Source: Kribbella antiqua
GTDB taxonomy: Bacteria; Actinomycetota; Actinomycetes; Propionibacteriales; Kribbellaceae
Assembly (NCBI RefSeq): GCF_004345665.1
Contig: NZ_SLWR01000011.1
Span: 248,001-312,000 of the forward strand
Direction: 5' to 3'
DNA length: 64,000 nt
Translations under genes and position numbers: made by a program
Shown: positions 26,237-37,100 of the stretch, in pieces
Position numbering within the stretch: position 1 is the stretch's first letter
Layout of the letters: the number at the start of each line of letters is the position of its first letter
The notes under the pieces: generated by a model
What the model was told of the DNA's origin: nothing
Database searches by the model: none
The model's input: the letters and a program-made list of their open reading frames with translations, nothing else

Positions 26237-26827
26237 ATGGTGACGAAGGAGAAGCGGGCCGACGCGCAGCGCAACATCGCGGCGATCGTCGACGCGGCGA
26301 TCGACTGTCTGAGCCGCGACCCGAACGCGAGTACGAGCGAAATCGCGAAGGCGGCCGGGGTCGGCCGGGTCACCCTCTACGGCCACTTCCCGTCCAGGGC
26401 CGACCTCCTCGACGCCGTGTTCCTGCACGCCATCGAAGGCGGCGAGGCCGCGCTCGGCCAGGTCGACCTGACCGGCGATCCGCGCGAGGCCCTGACCCGG
26501 CTGATCGAATCAAGCTGGCACCTGGTCGACCGGTTCCGCTCGCTCCTGGTCGCCGCTCAGGACGCGCTCCCGCCAGGCCGGATCCGCGAACTCCACGCCG
26601 ACCCGATGGTCCGAGTGGAACGGCTGATCGAGCGCGGCCGCGCCGAGGGCGTCTTCCGCACCGACCTGCCGACCTCATGGCTGGTCGGTGCCATGCACAG
26701 CGTGATGCACGGCGCCGCCGACGAAATCAACGCCAACCGCCTCACCCCCGACAAGGCGGCCACCTACATCACGGCAACAGTCCTCGCCGCCTTCACCCCA
26801 CCGGGAAAACCGGTCCCGGCGAGCTGA
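26237..26827 (+). CDS. TetR/AcrR-family regulator of the divergent exporter
   Basis: 196 aa. The HTH is STSEIAKAAGVGRVTLYGHF (about residues 35-54), followed by PSRADLLDAVF and an all-helical ligand domain. ATG 26237 follows AAGAGG. It is divergent from the DHA2 MFS-GNAT unit, and two matching operators lie between them. It ends two bases before the convergent cupin gene. It is predicted to repress both directions until a ligand binds. Confidence 0.92.
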   Translation: MVTKEKRADAQRNIAAIVDAAIDCLSRDPNASTSEIAKAAGVGRVTLYGHFPSRADLLDAVFLHAIEGGEAALGQVDLTGDPREALTRLIESSWHLVDRFRSLLVAAQDALPPGRIRELHADPMVRVERLIERGRAEGVFRTDLPTSWLVGAMHSVMHGAADEINANRLTPDKAATYITATVLAAFTPPGKPVPAS

Positions 26828-26828
26828 G

Positions 26829-27191
26829 CTACTCCAGCCAGGTGGTCTCGAAGCTGGGGTTCGCGTGGATGTGGACGGCCTCGTAGCCACCGGGCCCGGT
26901 GGCGAACTTGTGCGGCGTCTCCGCCGGTACGACGAGGATCTGGCCGGCCCGGCCAACGAGTTGCTCGGTGCCGACGGTGAAGGTGGCGGAACCGCGCCGG
27001 ATGATGAACGTCTCGGCGTACGGGTGCAGGTGCAGCCGCGGGCCCACACCCTCCTTGGTGGTGGACTCGAGAATGATCGAGATGCCCGCCCCACCCGGCA
27101 GCAGCTCGTAGTTCTCGGTCCAGTCCTCCCCATCATCCCGCCCATCAGCGCGGGTGATCACGGCTGCGCCGGTGTCTGCGATCTCGCTCAT
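26829..27191 (-). CDS. Cupin domain protein
   Basis: 120 aa, a single small beta-barrel. Cupin motif 1 reads RLHLHPYAETFIIRRGSATF with metal-type His residues and a Glu, and motif 2 LVVPAETPHKFATG. The ending EAVHIHANPSFETTWLE is common in small cupins annotated as unknown. The start is ATG 27191 after GGGAGACGGG. No partner is obvious; it could be a metal-dependent isomerase or a ligand sensor. Confidence 0.87.
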   Translation of the reverse strand: MSEIADTGAAVITRADGRDDGEDWTENYELLPGGAGISIILESTTKEGVGPRLHLHPYAETFIIRRGSATFTVGTEQLVGRAGQILVVPAETPHKFATGPGGYEAVHIHANPSFETTWLE

Positions 27192-27241
27192 TTGCCCGTC
27201 TCCCCTCGTGGGACCCACCGTAGTACCGCATCCGCCACACC

Positions 27242-28393
27242 TTAAGACTTTCCACCACGACCGAAACCGGCCACCGAGTTCACACTCGCCCGCCCGGCAA
27301 CCGGCCCGAGAGCTGCGACCAGCAGAGCCAGTACGGCGACGCCACCGAGAGCTACGGGTAGCGACCAGACGGACGAAGCGGCGCCGACCGCGGCCGGACC
27401 GAGGAGGAACCCGAGATACGCGATCGTGGTCACGGTCGAGATCGCCCCCGCCCGCCGCTCCGGCCCCGCCCACGCACCGGCCATTCCGATGATAGTCGGC
27501 GCACACACCGACGTACCGAGCCCGGCGACACCGATCCCAATCAACGCCGACCAGGCATTGTCCGCGGCGGCCGCGCCAACAGAACCTGCCGCGGCAATGG
27601 CGCCTCCGGCCACCAAGAGTTGCACCGGCCGCAGCCGCCGAAGCAACGCGTTGCCGGTGATCCGACCGGTAGCGGCCGCGGCGGCGAACACAGCCGGAGC
27701 ACTGGAAGCGAGCACGGGAGCGGCGTTCAACGTGGTATCGAGGTGGACCGCACTCCAACTCTGCCACGCGTTCTCGACGACGTACGCGAGCGCGCAAAGT
27801 CCCCCAAAAACAAGGAGAACTGGCTCAAGCCGCCGTCTCTTCGGTGCTGGCTCGGTTGCGATGTTTTCACGGGATCCTGGCGCGAGTACGACGATGCCCA
27901 CAGCCACGATGAGGATGCCGGCACCACCCAGCACCGGCAACGCGTCGGCGCCGAGTGCGCGGAGTCCCGCCGTACCGAGACTGGCCACGACGACCGCGGC
28001 CGAAAAGATGCCGTGGGCAAGGTTCATCAACGGTCGCCCGGTGACGGCTTCCGCGTGGGAGCCGGTCGCGTTGATGGCAACGTCCGTCGCGCCGGAAGTG
28101 GCGCCGAGCAGGAAGAGCGCTCCGCTCAGAGTGACTGCGGAACCAGCCAGCGCCGGCAACACACCGCACAACCCGAACAACACCACGACCACCGGCAGTA
28201 CGACGCCGCCGTACCGGTCGATCAGGTAGCCGGTGAACCGCATCGACACCAGCGCCCCGAGCCCAACCATCAACAGCGCAAGGCCAAGCTCGCCGTCACC
28301 AACCCCGGACTCCACCCTCACCGCAGGCAGAATCGCCCCCCAAGCCCCCCAGAACCACCCAAACGCCCCAAAACCCACCAGTGTCCTGACCAC
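27242..28393 (-). CDS. MFS transporter
   Basis: 383 aa with twelve predicted helices. The family loop after TM2 reads MRFTGYLIDRYGGVVLPVVV, and the helix-4 segment is GATSGATDVAINATGSHAEA, which is typical of the FucP/YbjJ-like MFS group. Its cargo is unknown. The GTG at 28393 is used as start; no better ATG exists. It is 50 bases upstream of the cupin gene and in the same direction, so the two may be co-transcribed. Confidence 0.87.
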   Translation of the reverse strand: MVRTLVGFGAFGWFWGAWGAILPAVRVESGVGDGELGLALLMVGLGALVSMRFTGYLIDRYGGVVLPVVVVLFGLCGVLPALAGSAVTLSGALFLLGATSGATDVAINATGSHAEAVTGRPLMNLAHGIFSAAVVVASLGTAGLRALGADALPVLGGAGILIVAVGIVVLAPGSRENIATEPAPKRRRLEPVLLVFGGLCALAYVVENAWQSWSAVHLDTTLNAAPVLASSAPAVFAAAAATGRITGNALLRRLRPVQLLVAGGAIAAAGSVGAAAADNAWSALIGIGVAGLGTSVCAPTIIGMAGAWAGPERRAGAISTVTTIAYLGFLLGPAAVGAASSVWSLPVALGGVAVLALLVAALGPVAGRASVNSVAGFGRGGKS

Positions 28394-28922
28394 CCGCCCA
28401 ACCTAGCCACACAAGGGGTTGCGCATGAGGACCATGCCGTCGCCACGCTCGACAGCCTCGGAGCCGACCAGCTGGTCTCAGACCCGTTGCGCGGTCATCC
28501 CGACCCTCGGGCCGTGAGTTCTTCCGCCGGCGGACAGACGTTTCGGCGCGCCGCTGCTTTCGCCGTCCATCAAGCCTGCTTGGCGGTCGACTCATGAAAC
28601 ACCTCGACCGATGCCCGGCCGCCGAGGCCAACTACTACGCACGACCCGCAACGACCAAACAGTCGTTCACTCATAACCGAGGATGCATCAAACCCGGATG
28701 CTCCAGCGCACACCTAGCGGTCCACTACTCGACCTGCGGGTTCAACTCACCGGCCTGCGATCCGAGCACGAGGTCAGATCTTCATTCGTATCCACGAAGC
28801 GCCGCAGATGGCAAGGCCGCCTCCACCGACTGGGCAGAGGATAGCGGCTCCGCTCGCCTCTACGCGTCTGGCTATCGGGCCACCCGCTCGCCCGCCTGCG
28901 GTGTCTGCTGCTGGCCCTCACG
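28394..28922. other. 529-base stretch with no convincing gene
   Basis: Codon use here lacks the strong third-position G/C pattern in every frame, and the base composition becomes less GC-rich towards 28900. A short plus frame (28594-28926) is open but shows no homology that can be recognised and has unusual composition (many Ser, Cys, Arg). It marks the border between core genes and the toxin locus; a decayed gene remnant is possible. Confidence 0.45.
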
Positions 28923-29852
28923 CTAATCCTGAGCATCAGCAGCGTCTTTGTAGATCAATTGCGGTTGCTTCAGACCACCGTAGGACAAGCGCCTCGGCAC
29001 TCCCGCTGGAAGTACTGGCGCCAACGCACGAAAAACCCGTTCAACCGCTGAATCCTTATATTCCTCGAAAAATCTTGTCGCCCTTAGCAATGCGGCACCA
29101 TACTGGAGTTCAGCGACCTCGACGAAGGCGCCGGAACTTTCCAGGCCATCGACGCCGCCTAGCCTCGGGACTGCATTGGCCGTCACCAGCGTGACCCACG
29201 AGTATCCTCTCACCACGCTGGGACTCTCCATCAATCCCAGTTCCTGCAACCGCGGTAGATATGTTTCCAATGCAGTCTGGTTGGAAGAGTTGTCGGATGC
29301 AATATTCGCGAAGGACGCCTCGGTCAACTCAGCGAAATCTCTGACGAACGCGACGAGATCGTCCTGACTGGCGACGGGGATCATGCCCGCATCGTCGAGT
29401 CGATAGGCCAACCGCAGCGAGAAGGTGACCCACGGCCGCACATCCGGATCGACAGTGACCGCAATATGAGCCGAACAGCAATCGCCTGCCGACACATCGT
29501 CCGCAGCGGCATTGAGATGGGCCATGGCATCGCCACGTCCATTGCTCAGCGAGGCCACCACAGCCTCGAAACGCTCCGCGGTATAGGAGACCGACCAGTT
29601 CCCCCCGCCCAACTCCGGTGCGCCGATGCGTCCTACAGCGAACTCAGCAGTCGGCAGCCCGGAGCGCAGGCCTTCGGACAGCGCACCACACAGCCGCGAT
29701 CTCGCCTCCGTCAGCCACCACCGCGACACCTCCACGAGCCGCTCGCGATCCTCCACCGCCGCACTCACCAGGACGTCAACCGAACCCGCCAAGGCCGGCT
29801 GACCCGACTGCTGTTCGTGTCGGCCCGACGCATCGAAGCGCTCTTTGACCAC
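28923..29852 (-). CDS. Hypothetical protein, possible immunity-type protein near the RHS toxin
   Basis: 309 aa, soluble, no signal peptide. The GTG at 29852 has GAGGAGG eight bases upstream, so the start is well supported. The C-terminal third (YSWVTLVTANAVPRLGGVDG, then RVFRALAPVLPAGVPRRL) recalls the DUF3396/type VI immunity family, but this is a visual impression. It lies in the same direction as, and downstream of, the RHS toxin and its small neighbours, and its codon use is less biased than that of housekeeping genes. A role in protection from a contact toxin is an inference; another possibility is an unrelated accessory protein. Confidence 0.6.
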   Translation of the reverse strand: MVKERFDASGRHEQQSGQPALAGSVDVLVSAAVEDRERLVEVSRWWLTEARSRLCGALSEGLRSGLPTAEFAVGRIGAPELGGGNWSVSYTAERFEAVVASLSNGRGDAMAHLNAAADDVSAGDCCSAHIAVTVDPDVRPWVTFSLRLAYRLDDAGMIPVASQDDLVAFVRDFAELTEASFANIASDNSSNQTALETYLPRLQELGLMESPSVVRGYSWVTLVTANAVPRLGGVDGLESSGAFVEVAELQYGAALLRATRFFEEYKDSAVERVFRALAPVLPAGVPRRLSYGGLKQPQLIYKDAADAQD

Positions 29853-30053
29853 GAACGTGCCTCCTCACTTAACTGCTCGCCACGAGCCGAAGTTGCGCCG
29901 CCGGGCACAGCATCCACAGCAGCACCAATCAGACAGGACGCGACTCGCTCCTCAGCCTTCCTGACGGCTTGGAGCAGGCTTGATCTGGTTCTACCTCGTT
30001 GCCACCTTATTGCCCGCACCGAGTCCAGTCTGGCTGGAGCGCAGGGTGAACTG

Positions 30054-30482
30054 TCATCGCTTGGAGAGCGAATTTTCAGACTCGACCCAAAACGCCTCAG
30101 AGGCATTGCCAATCCGTGTCATGACGACACCACCCAACGATTGCAGTACGGCAAGATACAAGAGCTGGGCATTCAACGACAGGATGAACAGCACCAGCGG
30201 TACGGCCGGCCATGCCACACCAAGAGCAACGCTGGATACGACTTGCGTGCGGCGACGCAGCGCAACTAAATAGACAACCCCACTGGCAACGACGGCCGCG
30301 AGCGAGAGTGCAAGGTAGAACGCGCTAACGTCGACCGCCGAATACAATCGCCGTTCGAGCGAGTTCGACTCGGAATGAGCCGGTGACGTCTCACCGAGAC
30401 CAACGGCGAGCCCAAAACACAGCACCAACTGCACGCCGATCGTCGCCAGCATCCAGAAGGTAAATTTCGCAAACGTCTTCAT
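30054..30482 (-). CDS. Small four-helix membrane protein, unknown
   Basis: 142 aa. Four hydrophobic segments are visible: FTFWMLATIGVQLVLCFGLA, FYLALSLAAVVASGVVYLVA, VVSSVALGVAWPAVPLVLFI and LLYLAVLQSLGGVVMTRIG. No family is recognised. Its ATG overlaps the stop of the upstream small gene (ATGA at 30479-30482), so both are translationally coupled. The position downstream of the RHS toxin and its low-bias codon use suggest an accessory or immunity cassette. Confidence 0.62.
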   Translation of the reverse strand: MKTFAKFTFWMLATIGVQLVLCFGLAVGLGETSPAHSESNSLERRLYSAVDVSAFYLALSLAAVVASGVVYLVALRRRTQVVSSVALGVAWPAVPLVLFILSLNAQLLYLAVLQSLGGVVMTRIGNASEAFWVESENSLSKR

Positions 30483-30679
30483 GGTGAGACCTGCACGCCG
30501 TTAATCCAGTGCTCGTCACGGTCGGGGAATCGGGGGAACGATGCCAGAGCATCTGAACTAGAGTCAGAACTCTGCGCCAGAGTCCGGATCGAACCATCAG
30601 CACAGTATCTATATACCTCTATTGCCGGGTAGGTCGGCCGCCACTCGCCGGCTTCTGAATCGGTATGCGTCGACGTCAT
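30479..30679 (-). CDS. Small hypothetical protein coupled to the membrane protein
   Basis: 66 aa from ATG 30679 (MTSTHTDSEAGEW); a longer frame to 30766 is possible. The sequence IEVYRYCADGSIRTLAQSSD and the ending DEHWINGVQVSP are those of a compact soluble protein with no known family. The last four bases are shared with the next start, a strong sign that both are real and act together. Confidence 0.5.
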   Translation of the reverse strand: MTSTHTDSEAGEWRPTYPAIEVYRYCADGSIRTLAQSSDSSSDALASFPRFPDRDEHWINGVQVSP

Positions 30680-30850
30680 CTTCCGGGAGGTACGGAACAC
30701 CGTCCCGTGCCGCACATTCTCGACAGGCTCCTTTGCCCGAGGCTCGCATCCGCGCAGACCTCTCACCGCGAAGCGGAAAGGCGATCAGCTGCTCGCGTCG
30801 TCACGGATCTCAATGAATGATCGAGATTAAGAACCGGTCCCTCTGAGAAT

Positions 30851-31105
30851 TCATCTCCGAAAACCATCCTCCACGTCGTTGTGGAAGTCATCGATATAAG
30901 TATCAAGGTTTCCGGAACCATCCGTCACTGCGAGCCGCTTGGCCTCTGATAGAGATATTTCAAATACATTGGCGATGATGTACATGGACTCCACGACAGA
31001 ATACCCATCGCTTCTCAAGCGAGCCATCTCGCTGCCCGCATCTCCGAGCGACTCACGTCTCGCCTGCAGATCTCTGCAGGCTCGATCCAACGACTCTTGA
31101 TCCAT
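30851..31105 (-). CDS. Small protein directly after the RHS toxin; immunity candidate
   Basis: 84 aa, start ATG 31105, only three bases after the RHS stop. The first half is helical and charged. The second half, EMARLRSDGYSVVESMYIIA then EISLSEAKRLAV, resembles the helix pattern of the L7/L12 C-terminal fold found in several small actinomycete proteins. Position (immediately downstream of a polymorphic toxin, same strand) and size are the usual marks of the cognate immunity gene; the sequence alone does not prove it. Confidence 0.65.
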   Translation of the reverse strand: MDQESLDRACRDLQARRESLGDAGSEMARLRSDGYSVVESMYIIANVFEISLSEAKRLAVTDGSGNLDTYIDDFHNDVEDGFRR

Positions 31106-31108
31106 CGT

Positions 31109-34100
31109 TTAGCCTCCAAGGTCTATGGTCATCATGCCATCGCGTCGAACGGCGCCATCCTTGAGGTACCTCGTATACGAGATGATGATCCTTTCAAAGC
31201 CGTCCTGTCGCGCTAGTTCAGACATCTGCGACTTCAAAGAATTTACTGCCTCCGGCCCCATCGGAACCCTCTCCAGGCCTTCGGTGCCTCGCGGAAATAT
31301 CGCCAGATCATCGAGGTGAAGGTCCCGTCCAGATCGGGTGACAGAGCCCATCACATCGAGTTCGCCACCGCCAGTCTTGAATGTACGGAGGAATATACTC
31401 CCATTTTTGAAAGTAACTGGTGCAGCCGCGCGGCCGAGAAGAGTGCCTGCCGTGGCGGCCTCGGCCCTGGCGGCGGCGACTCCTTCGAGTGTTCGGACTC
31501 CGATACCGACGACCTTGCCGCCGCCCGTGAAGCCTAGTGCTGTGAGTCCAACGCCGGTTTTGCACTGCTGCCAACTCGTCTGGTTCGCCGTCAGAACCGC
31601 GGCCTTGCAGTCCTCGTAGGTTTCGACCGCAGGCTTGATGAAGACCTCTTCGCCGAGCTTCTGCTGGATCGGCTTCTCGCCGCCGAACCACTGGGCGAGC
31701 TTCGTCCCGGTGGAGCGCTCGGTCGGCTGGGTTTGTGTTACAGGGGGTGGGTTTGAGCCGCTGTTGAGGGTTCGTTCGACCTCCATGCCGCAGGCGGATT
31801 CGGTTTCGGGGTCGAAGGCGCAGTGGCCGTCGTGTTCGATGCCGGTGATGGGGTTGCCGCCGGCGAAGGCGTAGCGGTTGGTGTTCCAGGGATCGGAGCC
31901 TAGTTTTAGGTCGGCTAGGGCGCCGTTGTACATGTCTCGGGTGAGGAAGCGGTTCAGGCCGGGGCTGTAGTCGCGGAAGCCCATGTCGTAGCTGGAGGTG
32001 GCTGGGTCCCAGCGCTTGGAGTTGAAGCGGTACGGGTTGTACGGCTCGACTTCTGGGCCGCCTGTGGCCGTCGACTTGTCCTTGCCGGTGAAACCGGTGG
32101 CGTCGTTCGATCCGTAGCCGGTGTAGCGGTAGGTCGAAGTGGCATTGCCGTTCTGGTCGGTGAGCGTCTCCACGTCCGTGTGCGGGTTCAGGCCGTAGTA
32201 CGCGGTCTCCTCACCCGTGCCGCCGGGGTTCTTGGTCTGTGAGATCCGCTCACCCGACGGGCCATACGTGTACGACGCACTGACCGTCGCCGACCCACCA
32301 CCGGTCCCGGGTGTCTCTTCGGAGACGACCTGGTCGGTGAGTCCCAGATACGACAACTGCTTCGTCTTTGTGGTGGTCCCGGCTGTCGTGGTTTCCTGAA
32401 CGGTACGGTCCAGGGGGTCGAACACCGACGTCTTGCTCGACTTCAGAGCACCCGTGGCCGGGTCGTACTTGCGGTGTGACACCGTCCGGTCGAACCCGTC
32501 GTACCCGTACCGTTCGACCACCTTGTCGGCCGCGGTCACCGTGTTGAGACGGCCGAACGGGTCATAGTTGTAGTCGGCTGTCGACCCTCCACTTGTGGCG
32601 CGGAGCAACCGGTTGCGGTCGAAGGTGAACGTCGTCGTCGCGCCCGCGACCGTCTGCTGCTTCACATTGCCCGGAGCGTCATATTCGTAGGACTCGTTCG
32701 ACCCTGGATTGGCGCCCGACTTGGCCACCCCACGCAGGCGACCTTCGGGTGTGTAGGACAGGCTGGCCGTCTGCTCCAGGTAGGCCGACGCAGAGTCCGC
32801 GTTCTTCACCTTCGACACATCCGACGTACGGTTCCCGTCGAGGTCGTACGCGAGGGAGTGCGAGCTGACCAGCTTGCCGTCGGCGGACTTCTCCACCTGC
32901 GACCGCATCAGACCGTCCTCGATCCACCGGTACGCAACCGTGTTGCCGTTCGGCTTCACGACCCCGGCCCGCTGACCACGCGATGTGTAGGTGTAGGTCG
33001 TCGTCTTCTTCGCGGTGTCCGTCGGGTTCTTCGCAGACTCGATCTTTGCCAGCATGTCGCGTACGTCGTACGTGTACGCGGCGAACTGATCGACCTCCGG
33101 CGTTACCTGGTCGTCGGCGAACCACGAGGTCAGGTTGGAGTTGGCGTCGTACCCGTACGTCGTTGTCGCCTGCGCGACCCCGGCCTTCAGTTCGCGGATC
33201 TGATCCGCACGACCGAGCCCGTCGTACCGCACCTCGTAGGTGTCGATCCGGGCATCAGCCGAGTTGTCGTGGATCGCGGTCTGCTGTCCGTTGACGTCGT
33301 AGTCGAAGCCGAAGACCTTCTTGGCGCCTTCACCGCTACCTGCCTTGACCAACTTCACCGCGTCGGCAACGACGGTTCCGGTGGCCGGCACAGCCAGCGT
33401 GACCTTCTTGTCCACGCCTTCGGCGAAGGTGTAGGTGCCGAGGGCCACCCATGGCGACTGCGCCGTGCAGGTCGACTGGTTGGCTGTCGCCGTCGCGGAG
33501 CCCGTGCTGTGCTGCACGGTGTAGGTCGCGGCAGTCGCCGTCCCGACACCAACGGGGCATCGTGCATAGACGGCGTACGTGCCCGACGACGGTACCCGAA
33601 GTTTCCACGTGAAGGTGTCCGTCGAGCCCGCTGCGGCTGCGTGCGTCTGGTAGTCGTAGCCGACCTTGGTCGCCGACGAGGCCGCGCTGGGCCAGGCGCC
33701 GAGCGGTGCGACGTTCTGGAGGTCGGAGTTGTCGACCATGACCTCGTCGAGGCCGGCGAGCGGCGCGGTATCGCTGCGTGACTTCAGCGAACCGTCCGGC
33801 CAGTAATCCCAGGACATGGCCCGCGTCGCGTCGCCGGCGGCGCTGGTCAGAGTGCGCGAGATCTGCTGGCCGAGCAGGTTGAGGCCGTACGTCGTTGAGA
33901 TGCCCCACGGATCCGTGCTCGTTCGTGCCGCACCGTTGTCGAACCAACTGAACGTCGACCAGTCCCGGGCCGTGGCGGCCGTTGTCGCGGAGGTCGGCTC
34001 GGACTGCCGCGACAGGTTGCCCACCGGGTCGTACTGGTAGAAGGTGCTCACCGCGGTCTTGTAGGTAATGTCGGCCGTGTCGAACGGCGACTTACGCTGC

Positions 34101-37100
34101 ACGACGCGGTTGTTGGCGTCGTACACCAACTCCTCGAGGAAGTCTGTGGTCGACGACGTCGTACTGACGCCGCGAGGTTGCTCGGCCTTCGTCTGGTTGC
34201 CGTTCTCGTCGTAGTAGTACCGCGTGACGCGCTGCTTGGTCGTTCCGTTGGTCGGTGTGTGCGGCACGCTGACGGAAGTCACCTTGCCGCGCGCGTCATA
34301 GACCGTCGTCTTCTTGTTGCCGTCAGCATCGAACTCGGCCACCACACGGCCATCGGAGTCGTACTGGGCGCGGTTCGCGTACCCGGCCGCATCGATCGTC
34401 GCCACCACTCGGTGGTTCCGGTCGTAGGTCATCTGCTTGGTGAGGTCGTTGCCGTCCGGCGTGTCGTTCTTACGCGGGTCGATCACCTTCAGCAGGTTGC
34501 CGACGTTGTCGTACTGGTACGTCGTCTTGTAGCTCGACCGTCCGTCGAACGGTGTCACCGTGGACGTGAGCTGGCCGATCGGGTCGTAGCTGTAGCGCGT
34601 CACGAAGTCGTCGGGGTTCGACGTCAGATTGCCTTGTGGCGCGGTCTGCTGCGACAAACGACCCAGATCGTCGTACGCGTACGTCACCTTGCGCACGCCG
34701 CTCGCGCCGTTCGACGGCAGGACCGAGGACTCTTGCTGATCGTTCAGGTCGTAGGTCTGGGTCGTCTGCGCGCCGTTCGGTGCGATCACCGTCGTCACGT
34801 TGTCGTTCAGGTCGTACTTCGTCTCCGTCGTCTGGATCAACGGAGTCGCGGCGTCGCTGTCGATCGGCGTCGACACCTTGGCCGGGCGCCCGAACGAGTC
34901 GTACTGGGCCGTCGTGAGCTTGCCGAGGGCATCAGTGACGGTGGACACCTGGCCGCGAACGTCATAGGTGAAGAGCGTCGATTTGCCCAGCGGATCGGTG
35001 ATCTTGGTGGGATACCCGTTGGCGTCGTAGTCTGCGAACACCGTGGGCTGGTTGCCGTTGGCGTCGTGGATCTGGGTCAACTGTCCGTAGGGGTTGTAGT
35101 CGTACGTCGTCTGGTAGTCGCCCGCGGTCGCCGTCGACACGCCCACCGGGTCGGTCACCGACGTGAGGTTGCCCTTGGTGTCGTAGCCGAACAGCCACTT
35201 GTTGCCCAACGGGCTCAACTTCTCGGTCAGCACCGTGACCGGCGCCGTCGGTTTGTTGTCGGGGGCGGTCCCGCCGGGCTGCTCGGCGTATTTCAGCGTC
35301 GTCGCGGGTGTGTTGTTTTTGTTCGCCTCGGCGTCCCTGATCGAGGTCGGATATCCGGTGTCCTGGTCGTACGCCCAGGTGGACACGGCGCCGTTGGCCT
35401 CTTCCATCCACACGACGTTGTTCTGCCGGTCCCACCCGAGTTTGGTGGCCTCCCCCTTGGCGTTGGTCACGTTCGTCGGCCGGCCATATCCGTCCATCCG
35501 GTACGTGGTGGTGTAGCGCTTGGTCACACCGGCCTCGACCGAGACGCCCGTCACCGTTGCCTGCATGTCCTTCCCGTCATCGGCATCCGGGTCGGCGTAG
35601 GCGAACTCGGTGACCTTGCCACGGCGATCGGTCAACGTCTGCAGCTTGCCGGCTGCTGCCGAGTCCGTCGTCGAGGCGTAATACTGCAGCACAGTCGTGC
35701 TGTTGCGCGGGTCGACAACGGAGGTGAGCTTCGCGTTCCCGTTCGTGCTCTCGGCGGTGTAGCCGAACTTGAACGTCTTCGTCACCTGGTCGCCGAAGGC
35801 GTCCGTCGCCGGATCGTACTTGCCGCCGTCAACGAGTTGGGTCAGCTGGTCTCCCGTGTAGGTGAAACGCAGAGCTCGACCCGAGTAGTCGCGAATGTAC
35901 TTCAGGTGGTTGCTGTTCGCGATGTAGTCCAGCGTCAGCGTCGGCCGGCCATCCGCGTCGGTGATCGAGGTGAGCAGGCTCGTGTCACCGTCGGACTTGG
36001 CGTAGCTGAACTTGGTCTCGTTGCCGTTGCGGTCACGAATGTAGGTCTGGATGCCGCCGGCGTTGCCGGTGTCCTGGAAGTAGAACCGCGTCCCATCCGG
36101 CCGCGTCAAGCTCCACTGGCGGTCGGCCTGGGCGTTCGGGTCCATCGCCAGATCCAGCGCGACTCCGGCCGGACGCTTATAGGTGAGCGTTGCATCGTCG
36201 AGGATCCAAGTGTGCGTGGTGCCGTCTCCATCCACGAGCTGGACCGTCGGCGGGTACTTGGACCCCTCGGGGGCTTTGGTGCTCAGCGCCAACTTGCCCA
36301 GCCGTCCCAGCGTGGATGCCTGAACCGACCAGCCATAGCCGGCCGAGGTCGACGTCCCGTCCATGCTGTTGTAGGCCAGCCTCACGAAGGTCGAGGCACC
36401 ACGCGACGGGTTCTGGATCGGGTCGTAGCTGAACACAACATTGCCCGCATACAGGTTCTCGACAACCGACGAGCCAGAGCCGGTGTCCTCGCCCGAATAG
36501 GCGAAAAACTTCTCCAGGCCGAGCTGCTCCGAGCTCGGATCCTCGACAACCATCGCCTTCGTCAACGGCGGGATACCCAAGCCACCGCCGTCGGGTGGTG
36601 GCGGACTGGACATCCACACTTTGCTGGTGGTGTTCCTGAGCTCGAGCTCCAGCCGGTACTCGACCCGCTTGTTGCCGTTCGTGCTGTTGATCGCGACCCG
36701 AATCTTCGCCGGAACCGTGACCGACTCGCCCGGCTCGAGCGCATTGACCGGCGTCTCGAGCTGGTAGGCGGGGACAGTGACGTCCTTGTCGTCCTCCATC
36801 CAGCGGTACGAGACCGACATCGCCGGCCAGGCGTCCTTCGTCGTGTTCGTGACCGTGACAGGAACGGTGAAGATCGTGTTGGGGCGCACCCGCTCCGGGA
36901 TCTCCGGGGCGTAGTAGGTGCCGGCCGTGGTCTTGTCGACGTAATCGACGATCAGCCGCGGCCGCAGCTCTGCCTCGCTCAACTCACCGGCACCGATCGC
37001 GATCCGCTGCTGGGCGACCGACTCGTCGTGCGCCTTGATCAACAACCCATGGTTCGTGCCAGCATTTGTGATCCAGCCCTGCACCACGTCCGTCAGCTTT

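Noticed and set aside
28594..28926. 110-codon plus frame before the toxin locus
   Set aside because: Composition unlike local genes and no recognisable domain; a gene remnant cannot be excluded.
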